From NCBI GenBank assembly GCA_023475225.1, contig JAMCVK010000025.1, positions 1-64,000 of the forward strand: a DNA stretch of 64,000 bases. Reading direction: 5' to 3'. The notes under the pieces are model-generated. The model searched no databases, was not told where the DNA came from, and saw only the letters and a list, made by a program, of their open reading frames with translations. How positions within the stretch are numbered: the first letter of the stretch is position 1; every line of letters begins with the position of its first letter. Position numbers and translations under genes: made by a program. This DNA is from Chloroflexota bacterium. Lineage in GTDB: Bacteria > Chloroflexota > UBA6077 > FW602-bin22 > JAMCVK01. This document shows positions 27,140 through 35,159 of this stretch, one piece after another.

Positions 27140-28461
27140 ATCACGATACTTTCTCGAACCGGCACTCGGCCGTATTTCCCCATCTGCTGGGAACTGTTGC
27201 CCTTGTAGCGAGCGACGATGATCTCCTCAACTTGGAAACCCGCTTCCTCCGCCATATCCGAAAGCACAAGATCAACGGGCAACGACTCACCCTCGAACCT
27301 TACATTATCGACGACCATAGCGACCCTTGCTCCCGGTCCCAAAACCCACGCCCATTCCGTAATCACCCTTTGCATGTCCACAAAATAGCCTGTCAGCATG
27401 TCTGGAATTCGCGGATTATTGAGTGCCTTTCCCCTTTCTCTGAGAATATCTACAACTTCGCTTACAGCTCGGTGAGGCGGTTTTTCCCGAGAGTCCACTT
27501 TTGATTCGATGTGTGAACGAAGGATACTGAATCGTAGATCTTTCAATTCGGCGAAGTTTCGGACAAAATGAAAGCAAAGCTCCAAGGAGTATGTGCGTGT
27601 ATAATCATAGCGATTGGCATAAGGTGGAGATGTAATAATAGCTGTTGGTTGACATTCAAAGGCTATGTCACTGAGGTTACGAGTGTCCCCAAGATAAACG
27701 GCCGGTGACTGAACCGGTTGCTTCCATCTGATCTCCTTGACCAATCGGATGTCTCTTTCAGCTTCATAAACTTTTCCCTGAAGCGCCTCTTCCGTATCGG
27801 CGACCTTTTTTTCTCGAATCAAGCGCAAGAACTGACCATCTTTGGACGTATAACTGCACGGCTCCAATATGGAAAGGAACAAAAGCAGGAAAACATCCCT
27901 GAGAGGCGATTCCAAATCGTCTATCACCGTTTTCCATTTTCGCAGTGCCAGCAGCGTATCAGGAGGGAAGGCTACTTTCATAATGGTAACATCCAGAGCG
28001 ATGACAGCAGGAGGTGCTTGCAGGACCTTGGTCCTCAACTTCTCAAAGGTCTCTTTAATTTGCCCAGGTTCTAGCGTGTAGAACAGTGGCAGTGTCTGAG
28101 CAACAAATACAGCGATAGGAAGTTTGTCCACGCCAATAGAGGGGATACCTTTTTGAGAAGCCGCAAACAACGTTGTTCCCATCCCACAAAAAGGATCGAA
28201 AATGTAGTCCTTTTCGCACAAACCAAAGCGTGAAATAAACTCTTCCACAAAGCGGAAGGCAAAAGCTTCTTTGTATCGATAAAGCCGAAGAACAGGTATG
28301 CCCTTATTTCCTACGTAGGAGACCAAATTTGCTAATCGGAGTTCTTCATGCAGTAGGCCAGCAAACTTGCCTTTAAGGCAATGACGGTATGAGTGGTTTG
28401 CTGCCTTGGCCGGAGCTCCCGTTATAATTTCGTCCTTCTCAAACAGATTCAATTGTCTCAT
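27124..28461 (-). CDS. DNA methyltransferase of a type II R-M system
   Basis: A 445-residue site-specific amino-methyltransferase. The AdoMet site (motif I) is DPFCGMGTTLFAA at residues 89-101 and the catalytic motif IV is TSPPY at 277-281. SPPY favours N4-cytosine methylation. The long stretch between them probably holds target recognition, giving the motif order I then IV. It protects host DNA from the nuclease encoded directly downstream. The two genes sit between thioredoxin and housekeeping genes with lower GC, which suggests acquisition as a cassette. Confidence 0.88.
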   Translation of the reverse strand: MRQLNLFEKDEIITGAPAKAANHSYRHCLKGKFAGLLHEELRLANLVSYVGNKGIPVLRLYRYKEAFAFRFVEEFISRFGLCEKDYIFDPFCGMGTTLFAASQKGIPSIGVDKLPIAVFVAQTLPLFYTLEPGQIKETFEKLRTKVLQAPPAVIALDVTIMKVAFPPDTLLALRKWKTVIDDLESPLRDVFLLLFLSILEPCSYTSKDGQFLRLIREKKVADTEEALQGKVYEAERDIRLVKEIRWKQPVQSPAVYLGDTRNLSDIAFECQPTAIITSPPYANRYDYTRTYSLELCFHFVRNFAELKDLRFSILRSHIESKVDSREKPPHRAVSEVVDILRERGKALNNPRIPDMLTGYFVDMQRVITEWAWVLGPGARVAMVVDNVRFEGESLPVDLVLSDMAEEAGFQVEEIIVARYKGNSSQQMGKYGRVPVRESIVIWRKP

Positions 28462-28517
28462 TACCTAACATCCTTATGGTCTCTTATGAGTCCCGCCGTT
28501 TCGCCTATCTACAGAAA

Positions 28518-29135
28518 TTAGCGACGGGCCAGTCGCACAATCTTCTGTACAGCTGGGACCAGGTCCTGAGAGGTATCAATGACTAGGTGCGAACGGACGA
28601 TCCTCTCTTCGCGTTCCTGAAAGCGCTCGTAGACGGGCCAATCCGCATCAGAGAGATCCGCTTCGCTCAGCCCAGCTGTCCTCTGCTGTAAACGTCTCCT
28701 CACTACCTCAGGTGGGGCTACCGTCCGCACGATCACCAGGTTGACCTTCATCTGTTCGGCCAGATGATAGAGCGCCTCCCGCTTCCTCTCCAGTAGATTG
28801 GTGGCATCGAAGATGATGTTCACCCCCTCAGCCAGCAGATCGGCCATCAGGACCTGGCTAACCTGATAAACGAAGCGGCTCTCCGGACCGGTATAACCGG
28901 GATGCCGAAAGAGAAGTTTCCGAACGAAGTCAGTCTCGATGATGAGGCAAGGCATCTGCCGGGCAATCTCACGGCTAAGGTGAGACTTACCCGTGCCCGG
29001 TAACCCACTGATAAGGATAAGCGCTGGCCTGGCCGTCCTCTCGGCTGGTATCGAGATATGCCGTTTGAGCCTCTCGACCGCTTGTCTTAGGTCAAGATAG
29101 GAAGCCTCCGTAACCATAACTTCCCGTATCCTCAT
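28518..29135 (-). CDS. P-loop kinase-like ATPase (zeta-toxin/polynucleotide-kinase type)
   Basis: A single-domain NTPase with Walker A ISGLPGTGKSHLSREIA (about residues 44-60), IIETDFVRKLLF, IIFDATNLLERKREALYHLA and the lid-like RRRLQQRTAG. This order matches the AAA_33/zeta-type kinases that phosphorylate small molecules or nucleic-acid ends. The ATG at 29135 or the one at 29117 (GGGAAG upstream) is likely; the longer frame runs into fmt without reason. No antitoxin gene is adjacent, so a toxin role is not supported. Confidence 0.8.
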   Translation of the reverse strand: MRIREVMVTEASYLDLRQAVERLKRHISIPAERTARPALILISGLPGTGKSHLSREIARQMPCLIIETDFVRKLLFRHPGYTGPESRFVYQVSQVLMADLLAEGVNIIFDATNLLERKREALYHLAEQMKVNLVIVRTVAPPEVVRRRLQQRTAGLSEADLSDADWPVYERFQEREERIVRSHLVIDTSQDLVPAVQKIVRLARR

Positions 29136-29193
29136 CCCAATTATAGCAAATCTGTTCTTGCTAAGGAAATCTCGGAGGTGCCTCTTGCGAGAC

Positions 29194-30144
29194 TCAGGAC
29201 AAGAGCGTGCCAACAATGGCAGGGTGACCACGCAGAAATTCAGTCGCTGTCATAGAGCGTTTACCCTCAAGTTGCAATTCTTCGATGATCAGGGTACCCT
29301 GACCAGCGACCACGCCCAAAAGAAGGCCCGGAGGCTGTTCAGTACGGCGCAGCAAAACCCGACCAGGCTGATCCCCATTCGGCCAAGGCCCGTCTGGGCG
29401 CACGCGTCGCAGCTTTAGTCTCTTACCCTGCCAGAAGGTATAACTGCCTGGCCAAGGGAAGTAGGCCCGACATTGTCGCCAAAGCTGTTCGGCCGGCAAT
29501 CGCCAATCAAGGTGACCATCCTCTATCCGCAACTGGGCAGTATAGGTTGCCGCCATCTCAGCCTGAGGTTGGGGGATGATTTGTCCAGCAGCCCAGCGTG
29601 GTAGGGTAGCCAACAGCTGAGTGGCTCCCAAGCAGGCCAAACGTTCTCCCAGTGACTGGGCCGTATCCTCGGCCAGCAGTGGTATCTTTTCCTGGGCCAG
29701 GATGAGACCTGTATCCATTCCCTCGTCCATCAACATTATGGTCACACCGGTTTCCTCCTCGCCATCGAGAATGGCCCCGGCAATGGGCGAGGCACCACGC
29801 TGCTTGGGCAGCAACGAGGGATGTACATTCAAGCAGCCAAGGGGAGGAAGCTGCAGTATAGGTGGCGGTAGAATATGACCAAAGGCGGCGACGATGATGA
29901 CCTCTGGCTGTAGCTCGGCCAACCGTTCCGCTACCCCTGGCTCGCGGAGAGAGGCCGGCTGCAAGACTGGCAGATTGTGGCGGAGGGCGATCTCCTTAAC
30001 TGGGGGTGGTTCGACCCGGCGATAGCGACCGACCGGTCTATCCGGCTGGGTCACTACCGCGGCAATCTCATAACCTTCGTTGATTAAAGCACACAGAATG
30101 GGCACTGCGAACTGCGGTGTTCCCATAAAGATTAACCGCATCAT
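29194..30144 (-). CDS. fmt: methionyl-tRNA formyltransferase
   Basis: Formylates initiator Met-tRNA using 10-formyl-THF. Motifs include LIFMGTPQFAVPIL, the catalytic-loop region NVHPSLLPKQRGASPI with Asn-His, and MDEGMDTGLIL. A C-terminal OB-like domain (about residues 205-316) contacts the tRNA. The start codons (tandem ATG) overlap the stop of the upstream methyltransferase. The deformylase gene is not in the window. Confidence 0.95.
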   Translation of the reverse strand: MMRLIFMGTPQFAVPILCALINEGYEIAAVVTQPDRPVGRYRRVEPPPVKEIALRHNLPVLQPASLREPGVAERLAELQPEVIIVAAFGHILPPPILQLPPLGCLNVHPSLLPKQRGASPIAGAILDGEEETGVTIMLMDEGMDTGLILAQEKIPLLAEDTAQSLGERLACLGATQLLATLPRWAAGQIIPQPQAEMAATYTAQLRIEDGHLDWRLPAEQLWRQCRAYFPWPGSYTFWQGKRLKLRRVRPDGPWPNGDQPGRVLLRRTEQPPGLLLGVVAGQGTLIIEELQLEGKRSMTATEFLRGHPAIVGTLLS

Positions 30145-30764
30145 TTTGGCTTGGAGGTACCCTTCCTACATACCGCAGCATAGCGCACCGGTGGAACATC
30201 AATGAGGGCCGTCAAACGTAAGCCGGCCCTCTCCACTAGCGAGGGTAGCTCCTCCCTGGCCACCCTGATATGAAGCGGTGGACCAACATCGTAGAGCGAG
30301 TCCGACGCCGGACGCTCTTTCTTATCGTAATCCACGATGAAGGCACGACCACCCAGGCGTAACAGACGAGCGCTTTCCTGCAGGAGTGCTATCTTATCCT
30401 CAACCTCGTGCAAGATGTGAGCCAGGATGACCACATCAGCCTGCCCCGAAAGCAAACCTGTGGCCAAAACATCTGCTTGAATCGTCTCAATATTAGTCAG
30501 TCCCTCCTCGAGACAACGTTTCTTCACTTCCTCCAGCATCTCCAGATTAGCATCAACCGCCAGCACCTGGCCACCTTTGCCGATGATATGCGCCGCGGCG
30601 ATGGCGAAGAATCCGGTACCGCAGCCGAGATCCACCACCCCTTCACCTGAGCCCAGGCTCATTTTCACTAGCAATCTATCCGGCTGCAACTCTTGATAAC
30701 GCTCCGGCCGTTCCAGGTTCTGCTTAAACCTAGCATCAAAGCACAAATCGTCTCTCCCTTTCAT
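30141..30764 (-). CDS. class I SAM-dependent methyltransferase
   Basis: A 207-residue Rossmann methyltransferase with the AdoMet motif VDLGCGTGFFAIAAA (about residues 40-54), the acidic strand-2 end VDANLEM and VILAHILHEV. The pattern resembles UbiE/arsenite-type small-molecule methyltransferases. The substrate is unknown. Its stop overlaps the fmt start, so the two are co-transcribed, possibly with tatC upstream. Confidence 0.85.
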   Translation of the reverse strand: MKGRDDLCFDARFKQNLERPERYQELQPDRLLVKMSLGSGEGVVDLGCGTGFFAIAAAHIIGKGGQVLAVDANLEMLEEVKKRCLEEGLTNIETIQADVLATGLLSGQADVVILAHILHEVEDKIALLQESARLLRLGGRAFIVDYDKKERPASDSLYDVGPPLHIRVAREELPSLVERAGLRLTALIDVPPVRYAAVCRKGTSKPK

Positions 30765-30781
30765 GGGAACCTACTTCCTTA

Positions 30782-31015
30782 TCAATCTTGATAGGTATCA
30801 GGGAACTCTCGCCAGATGTTCAACGCCCTCCCATCGGCCGTCCGATCAGCTAAGGTGTAGATCATCCTGATGGGGCCAATCCAATACATACGACCCCGCG
30901 CGAAGTCCTGCCACACTCCAGTTCCAGCCTGTCTGGGCTCTATCGCCCAGCCCAGGCGTTCTTTTATCCTGGCGCCTCGACAATCGCTTCGTTCCCATCT
31001 CCTTGGCCTCCTCCT
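30782..31015 (-). pseudogene. start-less fragment of a repeat-type envelope domain downstream of tatC
   Basis: Immediately after the tatC stop, in the same frame, an open stretch of 77 codons encodes RIKERLGWAIEPRQAG, GVWQDFARGRMYWIG and RMIYTLADRTADGRA before a TGA. The FxRGxMYWxG..IYxL pattern is typical of aromatic-rich modules at the C-termini of secreted Chloroflexota proteins. There is no usable start codon before the motif. I read it as the remnant of a larger gene, with readthrough of tatC as a less likely option. Confidence 0.5.
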
Positions 31016-31714
31016 TTACGCCAGCTTGGCTAACAAAATGCCTATCTCAAAGAGCAGATAAAGAGGTATGGCGACCAGGCTTTGGTTGAAAGGATCCGGG
31101 GTGGGGGTGATAATCGCTGCCAGGATAAAGACACCAAGGAAGGCATATTTACGGAAAGAGGCGAACTTACGTGCACTTACCACGCCAATCTTAGCCAAAA
31201 AATACATAACCAGAGGAGTCTCAAAGCCAACTCCCATCCAGAAAAGGATAAGGGTGGCGAAGGAAATATAGTTACCGATCTTTATGAATGGCTCAGCGAT
31301 GCCGCTGAAGGTGAGCAGGTATCTGATGGCGTAGGGAAGGAGAACGAAATAAGCGAAGGCTGCTCCACTAAAAAAGCAAAGGAGGACGGCAGGTAACAGG
31401 GACAGGGTGTATCTCCTCTCCTGGGGCATAAGTGCTGGAGCAATAAAGCGAATGAAATGATAAACAAAAACCGGCATGGCCAGGCCAGCACCAGTGAACA
31501 GGGCCACCTTGAAATAGGTGATGAACATCTCAGTCATCTCGGTATAGATGGGTTTGAATCCGGCCGGTGCCGGGCGTAGGAGCAGGTCGAAGACCTGAGT
31601 AGCGAAAAAGAGGCTAAAAGCGGTCGTGATAGCCAGAGCGATGAGACAGAAGATCAGCCGGTGGCGCAATTCCTCGAGGTGCTCGATGACGGACATTCTC
31701 TTTTCATTATCCAT
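31016..31714 (-). CDS. tatC: Sec-independent (Tat) translocase subunit TatC
   Basis: A 232-residue, six-span membrane protein opening with MSVIEHLEELRHRLIF, the TatC signal-recognition face. It continues with a conserved Glu-rich first periplasmic loop region (YTEMTEMFITYFKVALFTG), and late ITPTPDPFNQSLVAIPLYLLFE. TatC binds twin-arginine signals of folded proteins, including molybdenum-cofactor enzymes. That fits the divergently transcribed molybdate operon. No tatA is adjacent. Confidence 0.95.
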   Translation of the reverse strand: MDNEKRMSVIEHLEELRHRLIFCLIALAITTAFSLFFATQVFDLLLRPAPAGFKPIYTEMTEMFITYFKVALFTGAGLAMPVFVYHFIRFIAPALMPQERRYTLSLLPAVLLCFFSGAAFAYFVLLPYAIRYLLTFSGIAEPFIKIGNYISFATLILFWMGVGFETPLVMYFLAKIGVVSARKFASFRKYAFLGVFILAAIITPTPDPFNQSLVAIPLYLLFEIGILLAKLA

Positions 31715-31760
31715 AAGCGATGTTTATTCACCTTCCATAAATAAGGTAAGGAACGCGCCT

Positions 31761-31769
31761 ATTATAGCA
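31761..31769 (-). promoter_or_regulatory. extended -10 promoter for tatC
   Basis: On the minus strand TGCTATAAT lies about 47 bp upstream of the tatC ATG. It overlaps nothing coding and is back to back with the mod promoter. Confidence 0.55.
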
Positions 31770-31777
31770 TAGTGTGC

Positions 31778-31807
31778 TTGACACATCTGCCGCATAATGA
31801 CTATAAT
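31778..31807 (+). promoter_or_regulatory. promoter of the molybdate operon
   Basis: TTGACA (31778-31783) and TATAAT (31802-31807) are both perfect and 18 bp apart. Transcription would start near 31814, about 16 bases before the riboswitch candidate. Confidence 0.75.
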
Positions 31808-31829
31808 CGTCATGACAATCGAATACGGT

Positions 31830-31968
31830 CATCTCCGAGTCTTCCAGCCTTAAGTCCCTTGGGCCATGGCTGAGTAGATCGTTCGCCGAAATGGTGGTTT
31901 GAGGCTTCGGCCTCATTCTCGGGTAGGGGAGGAAACGACCCTGCCTCCTCGTGCTTGGAAAGGAGATG
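31830..31968 (+). ncRNA. molybdenum-cofactor (Moco) riboswitch candidate
   Basis: A 139-base leader closed by a 7-bp stem, CATCTCC (31830-31836) with GGAGATG (31962-31968). Inside are CAGCC/GGCTG (31845 and 31868), a perfect GAGGC-TTCG-GCCTC hairpin (31901-31914) and GGAAACGACCCTGCC, words I associate with the Moco RNA motif. It lies between a strong promoter and modABC, a known location for this class. The class assignment is from recalled consensus and context; no covariance search was possible. A tungsten-cofactor-sensing variant is possible. Confidence 0.7.
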
Positions 31969-32025
31969 CTTGGTGGAGCCGTTCAGCCAGATTTTACTTG
32001 ACTGGTTATCAACGTGCTCATAAAC

Positions 32026-32067
32026 AAAAAAGCCAACCATCCCATTTCTGAGATGGTTGGCTTTTTT
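32026..32067 (+). terminator. intrinsic terminator between riboswitch candidate and modA
   Basis: A 10-bp stem (GCCAACCATC with GATGGTTGGC) around a 10-base loop, flanked by six A and six T. The 5' arm can instead pair with GATGCTTGGT at 31965-31974 (8 Watson-Crick pairs, one G-U, one mismatch). That segment overlaps the 3' strand of the aptamer closing stem, so formation of one excludes the other. Ligand binding would then switch the operon off. Confidence 0.85.
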
Positions 32068-32096
32068 GATATTGATTGTTTCGGAGGCATTTATAG

Positions 32097-32987
32097 ATGA
32101 GAAAAATAGTCTGGGTAGGAACGGTGTTTAGCATGATTCTCTTAGGCTTCGCTCTAACGGTTACCGCTTGTGGCACGCCGAAGGTCGATAACCCAAGCGA
32201 GATACAGCGGCCATCGACTGGGTCGCCCATCGAGGCAACCACCGCGCCTTCGACAGGCAAGACAATCGTTGTCTTCGCTGGGGCAGCCTCCAAGCCAGCC
32301 CTGGAGGAGGCCGCGCAGACCTTCGAGAACAAGACGGGCACGAAGGTGGAGCTCACCTTCGGCGGTTCTGGGACAGTGCTCTCCCAGATGATCCTGAGCA
32401 AAAAGGGAGACCTCTATATCCCCGGTACGCAGGATTTTATGGATACAGCCGAGAAGAAGGGTGTGGTCGATCCCAGTACACGGAGAGTTATTGCCTATTT
32501 AATACCATCCATTGGCGTGCCGAAGGGTAACCCGCTGGGCATCAAGGGGCTAGCAGATTTGACCAGGCCTGGGGTCCGAGTAGGCATCGCCAATCCAGAG
32601 ACCGTCTGCCTAGGCAGCTTCGCCTTGGAGATCTTCGATAGAGCTGGACTGCGGGCGGCCATCGAAAAGAACATCGTCACTCAAGCCAAGAGCTGCGAAG
32701 ATGTAGCTACCCTTATCAAGCTAAGGAAGGTGGATGCCGTGATCGGCTGGACCGTCTTTGCAGCCTGGCATCCTCACGATTATGAGTCCATCACCCTTCC
32801 TCCCGATAATGTGGTTAAGATCGGCACCGTCCCAGTGGCCATATCCAAATTCACCAAGGACCGTCTAGAAGCTGAGCGCCTGGCTGATTTTCTGAGCTCA
32901 GAGGAGGGCAAGGAAATCTTTGCCAAACACGGTTATATCACTAATTTGGCGGAGGCACGCCGCTATGCACCAAGCGCAGCCTATTAG
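32097..32987 (+). CDS. modA: molybdate/tungstate-binding lipoprotein
   Basis: A 296-residue exported binding protein: signal and lipobox LTVTAC, a short linker, then IVVFAGAASKPALEEAAQTFE and VELTFGGSGTVLSQM, the oxyanion-binding loops of ModA/WtpA. Later it has AKSCEDVATLIKLRKVDAVIGW. A GGAGG ribosome site precedes the ATG. It is the first gene of modABC and lies behind the riboswitch and terminator. Whether molybdate or tungstate is preferred cannot be read. Confidence 0.9.
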   Translation: MRKIVWVGTVFSMILLGFALTVTACGTPKVDNPSEIQRPSTGSPIEATTAPSTGKTIVVFAGAASKPALEEAAQTFENKTGTKVELTFGGSGTVLSQMILSKKGDLYIPGTQDFMDTAEKKGVVDPSTRRVIAYLIPSIGVPKGNPLGIKGLADLTRPGVRVGIANPETVCLGSFALEIFDRAGLRAAIEKNIVTQAKSCEDVATLIKLRKVDAVIGWTVFAAWHPHDYESITLPPDNVVKIGTVPVAISKFTKDRLEAERLADFLSSEEGKEIFAKHGYITNLAEARRYAPSAAY

Positions 32988-33810
32988 GGCTCAGGAGATA
33001 GCCAGGGTAAATCAGGGCGTGATTGGGAGGAGACTCTTCACCCTGGCAACGGTTGGCTCGCTGGTCTTCCTGGGGGCTTTCATCGTCGCGCTCCTGCTAT
33101 CGATGGCTTGGTACACAAACCCGCAGACCATCCGGACCATCCTCGCCTCCCCGGAGCTGGCCTTCGCCATTAAGCTGAGCGTGATCACAGCCACACTGAG
33201 TACTATCCTCTCCATCACCCTGGCCATACCGGCGGCCTACACCCTCTCTCGCTACACCTTCTGGGGCAAGCATATAGTTGATGTCCTTCTTGATATACCA
33301 CTTGTGCTCCCCCCCATCAGCTTAGGCGTCGCCTTACTGGTCTTTTTCAATACACCTATGGGGACAGCCATAGAGAGGAGTGGGTTGCGCTTCGTCTTTG
33401 AGCAGCCGGGTATCATCCTGGCCCAGTTTGCTGTGGTAAGCTCTTTTGCGGTGCGAATGATGAAAGCGACCTTCGATAGCATTGGCCCTCGTTATGAGAA
33501 CGTGGCCCGAACCTTAGGCTGTAGCCAGACACGAGCCTTCTTCGCTGTTACTCTGCCCCTGGCCAAGAACGGCCTTTTGGCTGCACTGGTGCTCACCTGG
33601 GCCAGGGCGATGGGTGAGTTTGGAGCAACGGTTACCTTCGTAGGAGCAACCAAGATGAAGACAGAGATAATGTCGATCGCCATATTCCTTAGTCTGTCCT
33701 CGGCCAACGTTGAACAGGCAGTGGCCCTGGTATATGTCCTCATCACTGTAGCGGCTATGGCCTTAATCATTCTCAGATATGTAGGTGGGGAGAGCTACCG
33801 CATAGAATGA
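32965..33810 (+). CDS. modB: molybdate ABC transporter permease
   Basis: A membrane protein with about six spans and the EAA loop ENVARTLGCSQTRAFFAVTLP near residue 190. Earlier it has LDIPLVLPPISLGVALLVFF, typical of ModB/CysT permeases. The ATG at 32965 is preferred: GGAGGC lies 8 bases upstream, inside the last codons of modA, which it overlaps by 23 bp. It ends in a 4-bp overlap with modC. Confidence 0.93.
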   Translation: MHQAQPIRAQEIARVNQGVIGRRLFTLATVGSLVFLGAFIVALLLSMAWYTNPQTIRTILASPELAFAIKLSVITATLSTILSITLAIPAAYTLSRYTFWGKHIVDVLLDIPLVLPPISLGVALLVFFNTPMGTAIERSGLRFVFEQPGIILAQFAVVSSFAVRMMKATFDSIGPRYENVARTLGCSQTRAFFAVTLPLAKNGLLAALVLTWARAMGEFGATVTFVGATKMKTEIMSIAIFLSLSSANVEQAVALVYVLITVAAMALIILRYVGGESYRIE

Positions 33811-34925
33811 TCGAGATCAGGAACCTGGGGTTGGCTCTGGGAAACTTCTCCCTTCAAGATGTTCATCTGAGCATCAAACCGGGGGAATATCTAGTCATCA
33901 TAGGACCAACAGGTGCAGGTAAAACGGTGTTGTTAGAGTGCATTGCCGGACTTCGTCTGCCCCAAACGGGGGAGATCCTGCTTGAGAATCAGCGTGTTAC
34001 CACCCTACCCCCAGAAGCGCGCGGGATCAGCTACGTACCCCAGGATTATGCCCTCTTTCCCCATATGACTGTGGAAAGAAATATCTCCTTCGGACTACGC
34101 ATGCGGCGGACAGTGCCGACAGAAGTCACACCCAAAGTGCGGCAAATAGCTGAACTATTGGGCATAGACCATCTTCTGGATCGCTGGCCGCAGAACCTGA
34201 GTGGTGGGGAGAAGCAGAGGGTAGCTTTGGCCAGGGCTCTGATCGTGGGACCCAGGCTGCTGCTGATGGATGAGCCCCTCTCGGCCCTTGATCCGAACAC
34301 GCAAGGAGGCCTCTGGGTGGAGCTGAAAAGAGTTCATCGCCACCTTAAAACGACGACGGTACACGTCACCCATGACTTCGAAGAGGCCTTTACCCTAGGA
34401 GATAGGATCGCCATTCTGCTGAATGGACGAATCAAGCAATTAGGCACAGGGGAAGAGATCTTCTCCCACCCCCATAGCCGAGAAATAGCCGAATTTACTA
34501 ATACTAAGAATATATTTCCAGGCGTCGTCACCTCGGCTAGCCAAGATCAATTGACCATTCAAGCCGAACGGTTCTCCCTCATCTCCCCTTATTTTCCCTT
34601 CTCTGTGGGGGAGCAGGTCGAGTTCTGCATCCGGCCGGAGGAGGTGATGTTGATTCGTCCCGATCGTCCAGAGCGTTCAGCCATAAAGGAGAATCAGTTG
34701 GAGGGTCGGATCGTCGAGGAAGTTCCTCATAGCAGCAGCTATACCCTGCTCTTCGCCTTGGGGGAAGATCCTCCCCTCTCCTCAGATTATGACCTCGAGA
34801 TAGAATTGCCCAGCCATGCCTATCAAAGGTTAGGCTTGAGGCCGGGGAAGCGGGTAACAGTCTCTCTCAAGAAAAGTGCCATACATGTCATGGGGAAGAC
34901 CTCCGCTTCCTCCAACTTCCGCTAA
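33807..34925 (+). CDS. modC: molybdate ABC transporter ATP-binding protein
   Basis: A 372-residue ATPase: Walker A GPTGAGKTVLLECIAG, signature LSGGEKQRVALARAL, Walker B LLLMDEPLSALD and switch VHVTHDFEEA. A C-terminal TOBE/MOP-like domain (about residues 290-365) may sense oxyanion. The start overlaps modB by 4 bp. Together with modA and modB it forms a complete importer. Confidence 0.92.
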   Translation: MIEIRNLGLALGNFSLQDVHLSIKPGEYLVIIGPTGAGKTVLLECIAGLRLPQTGEILLENQRVTTLPPEARGISYVPQDYALFPHMTVERNISFGLRMRRTVPTEVTPKVRQIAELLGIDHLLDRWPQNLSGGEKQRVALARALIVGPRLLLMDEPLSALDPNTQGGLWVELKRVHRHLKTTTVHVTHDFEEAFTLGDRIAILLNGRIKQLGTGEEIFSHPHSREIAEFTNTKNIFPGVVTSASQDQLTIQAERFSLISPYFPFSVGEQVEFCIRPEEVMLIRPDRPERSAIKENQLEGRIVEEVPHSSSYTLLFALGEDPPLSSDYDLEIELPSHAYQRLGLRPGKRVTVSLKKSAIHVMGKTSASSNFR

Positions 34926-35097
34926 AAACCAGACATGACGCCCTTTGCCCCACAGGTAGGGCACATCCCCTGCCTCTCCCAATCTCAGGATTATCCAGCC
35001 GTAAAATCACTTGGGAACTTCTCCCTAACCGCCACCGGTTGCTCCATCATCCTAGAAGGTGAGAGGATCGCCACAGATAGGCCAGTTCTCATATCAT

Positions 35098-35127
35098 AAA
35101 ACAAAAGGGGAGTTTTGAACCTCCCCC
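35098..35127 (-). terminator. intrinsic terminator of clpC
   Basis: On the minus strand GGGGAG (from 35126) pairs with CTCCCC (to 35107) and is followed by TTTTGTTTT. It lies 33 bp beyond the clpC stop. Confidence 0.8.
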
Positions 35128-35159
35128 AATAGCGTTATCCAGTCTCAAGATGTACACGG

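Noticed and set aside
28518-29135. Zeta-toxin of a toxin-antitoxin pair
   Set aside because: No antitoxin-sized gene adjoins it; housekeeping neighbours suggest an ordinary kinase.
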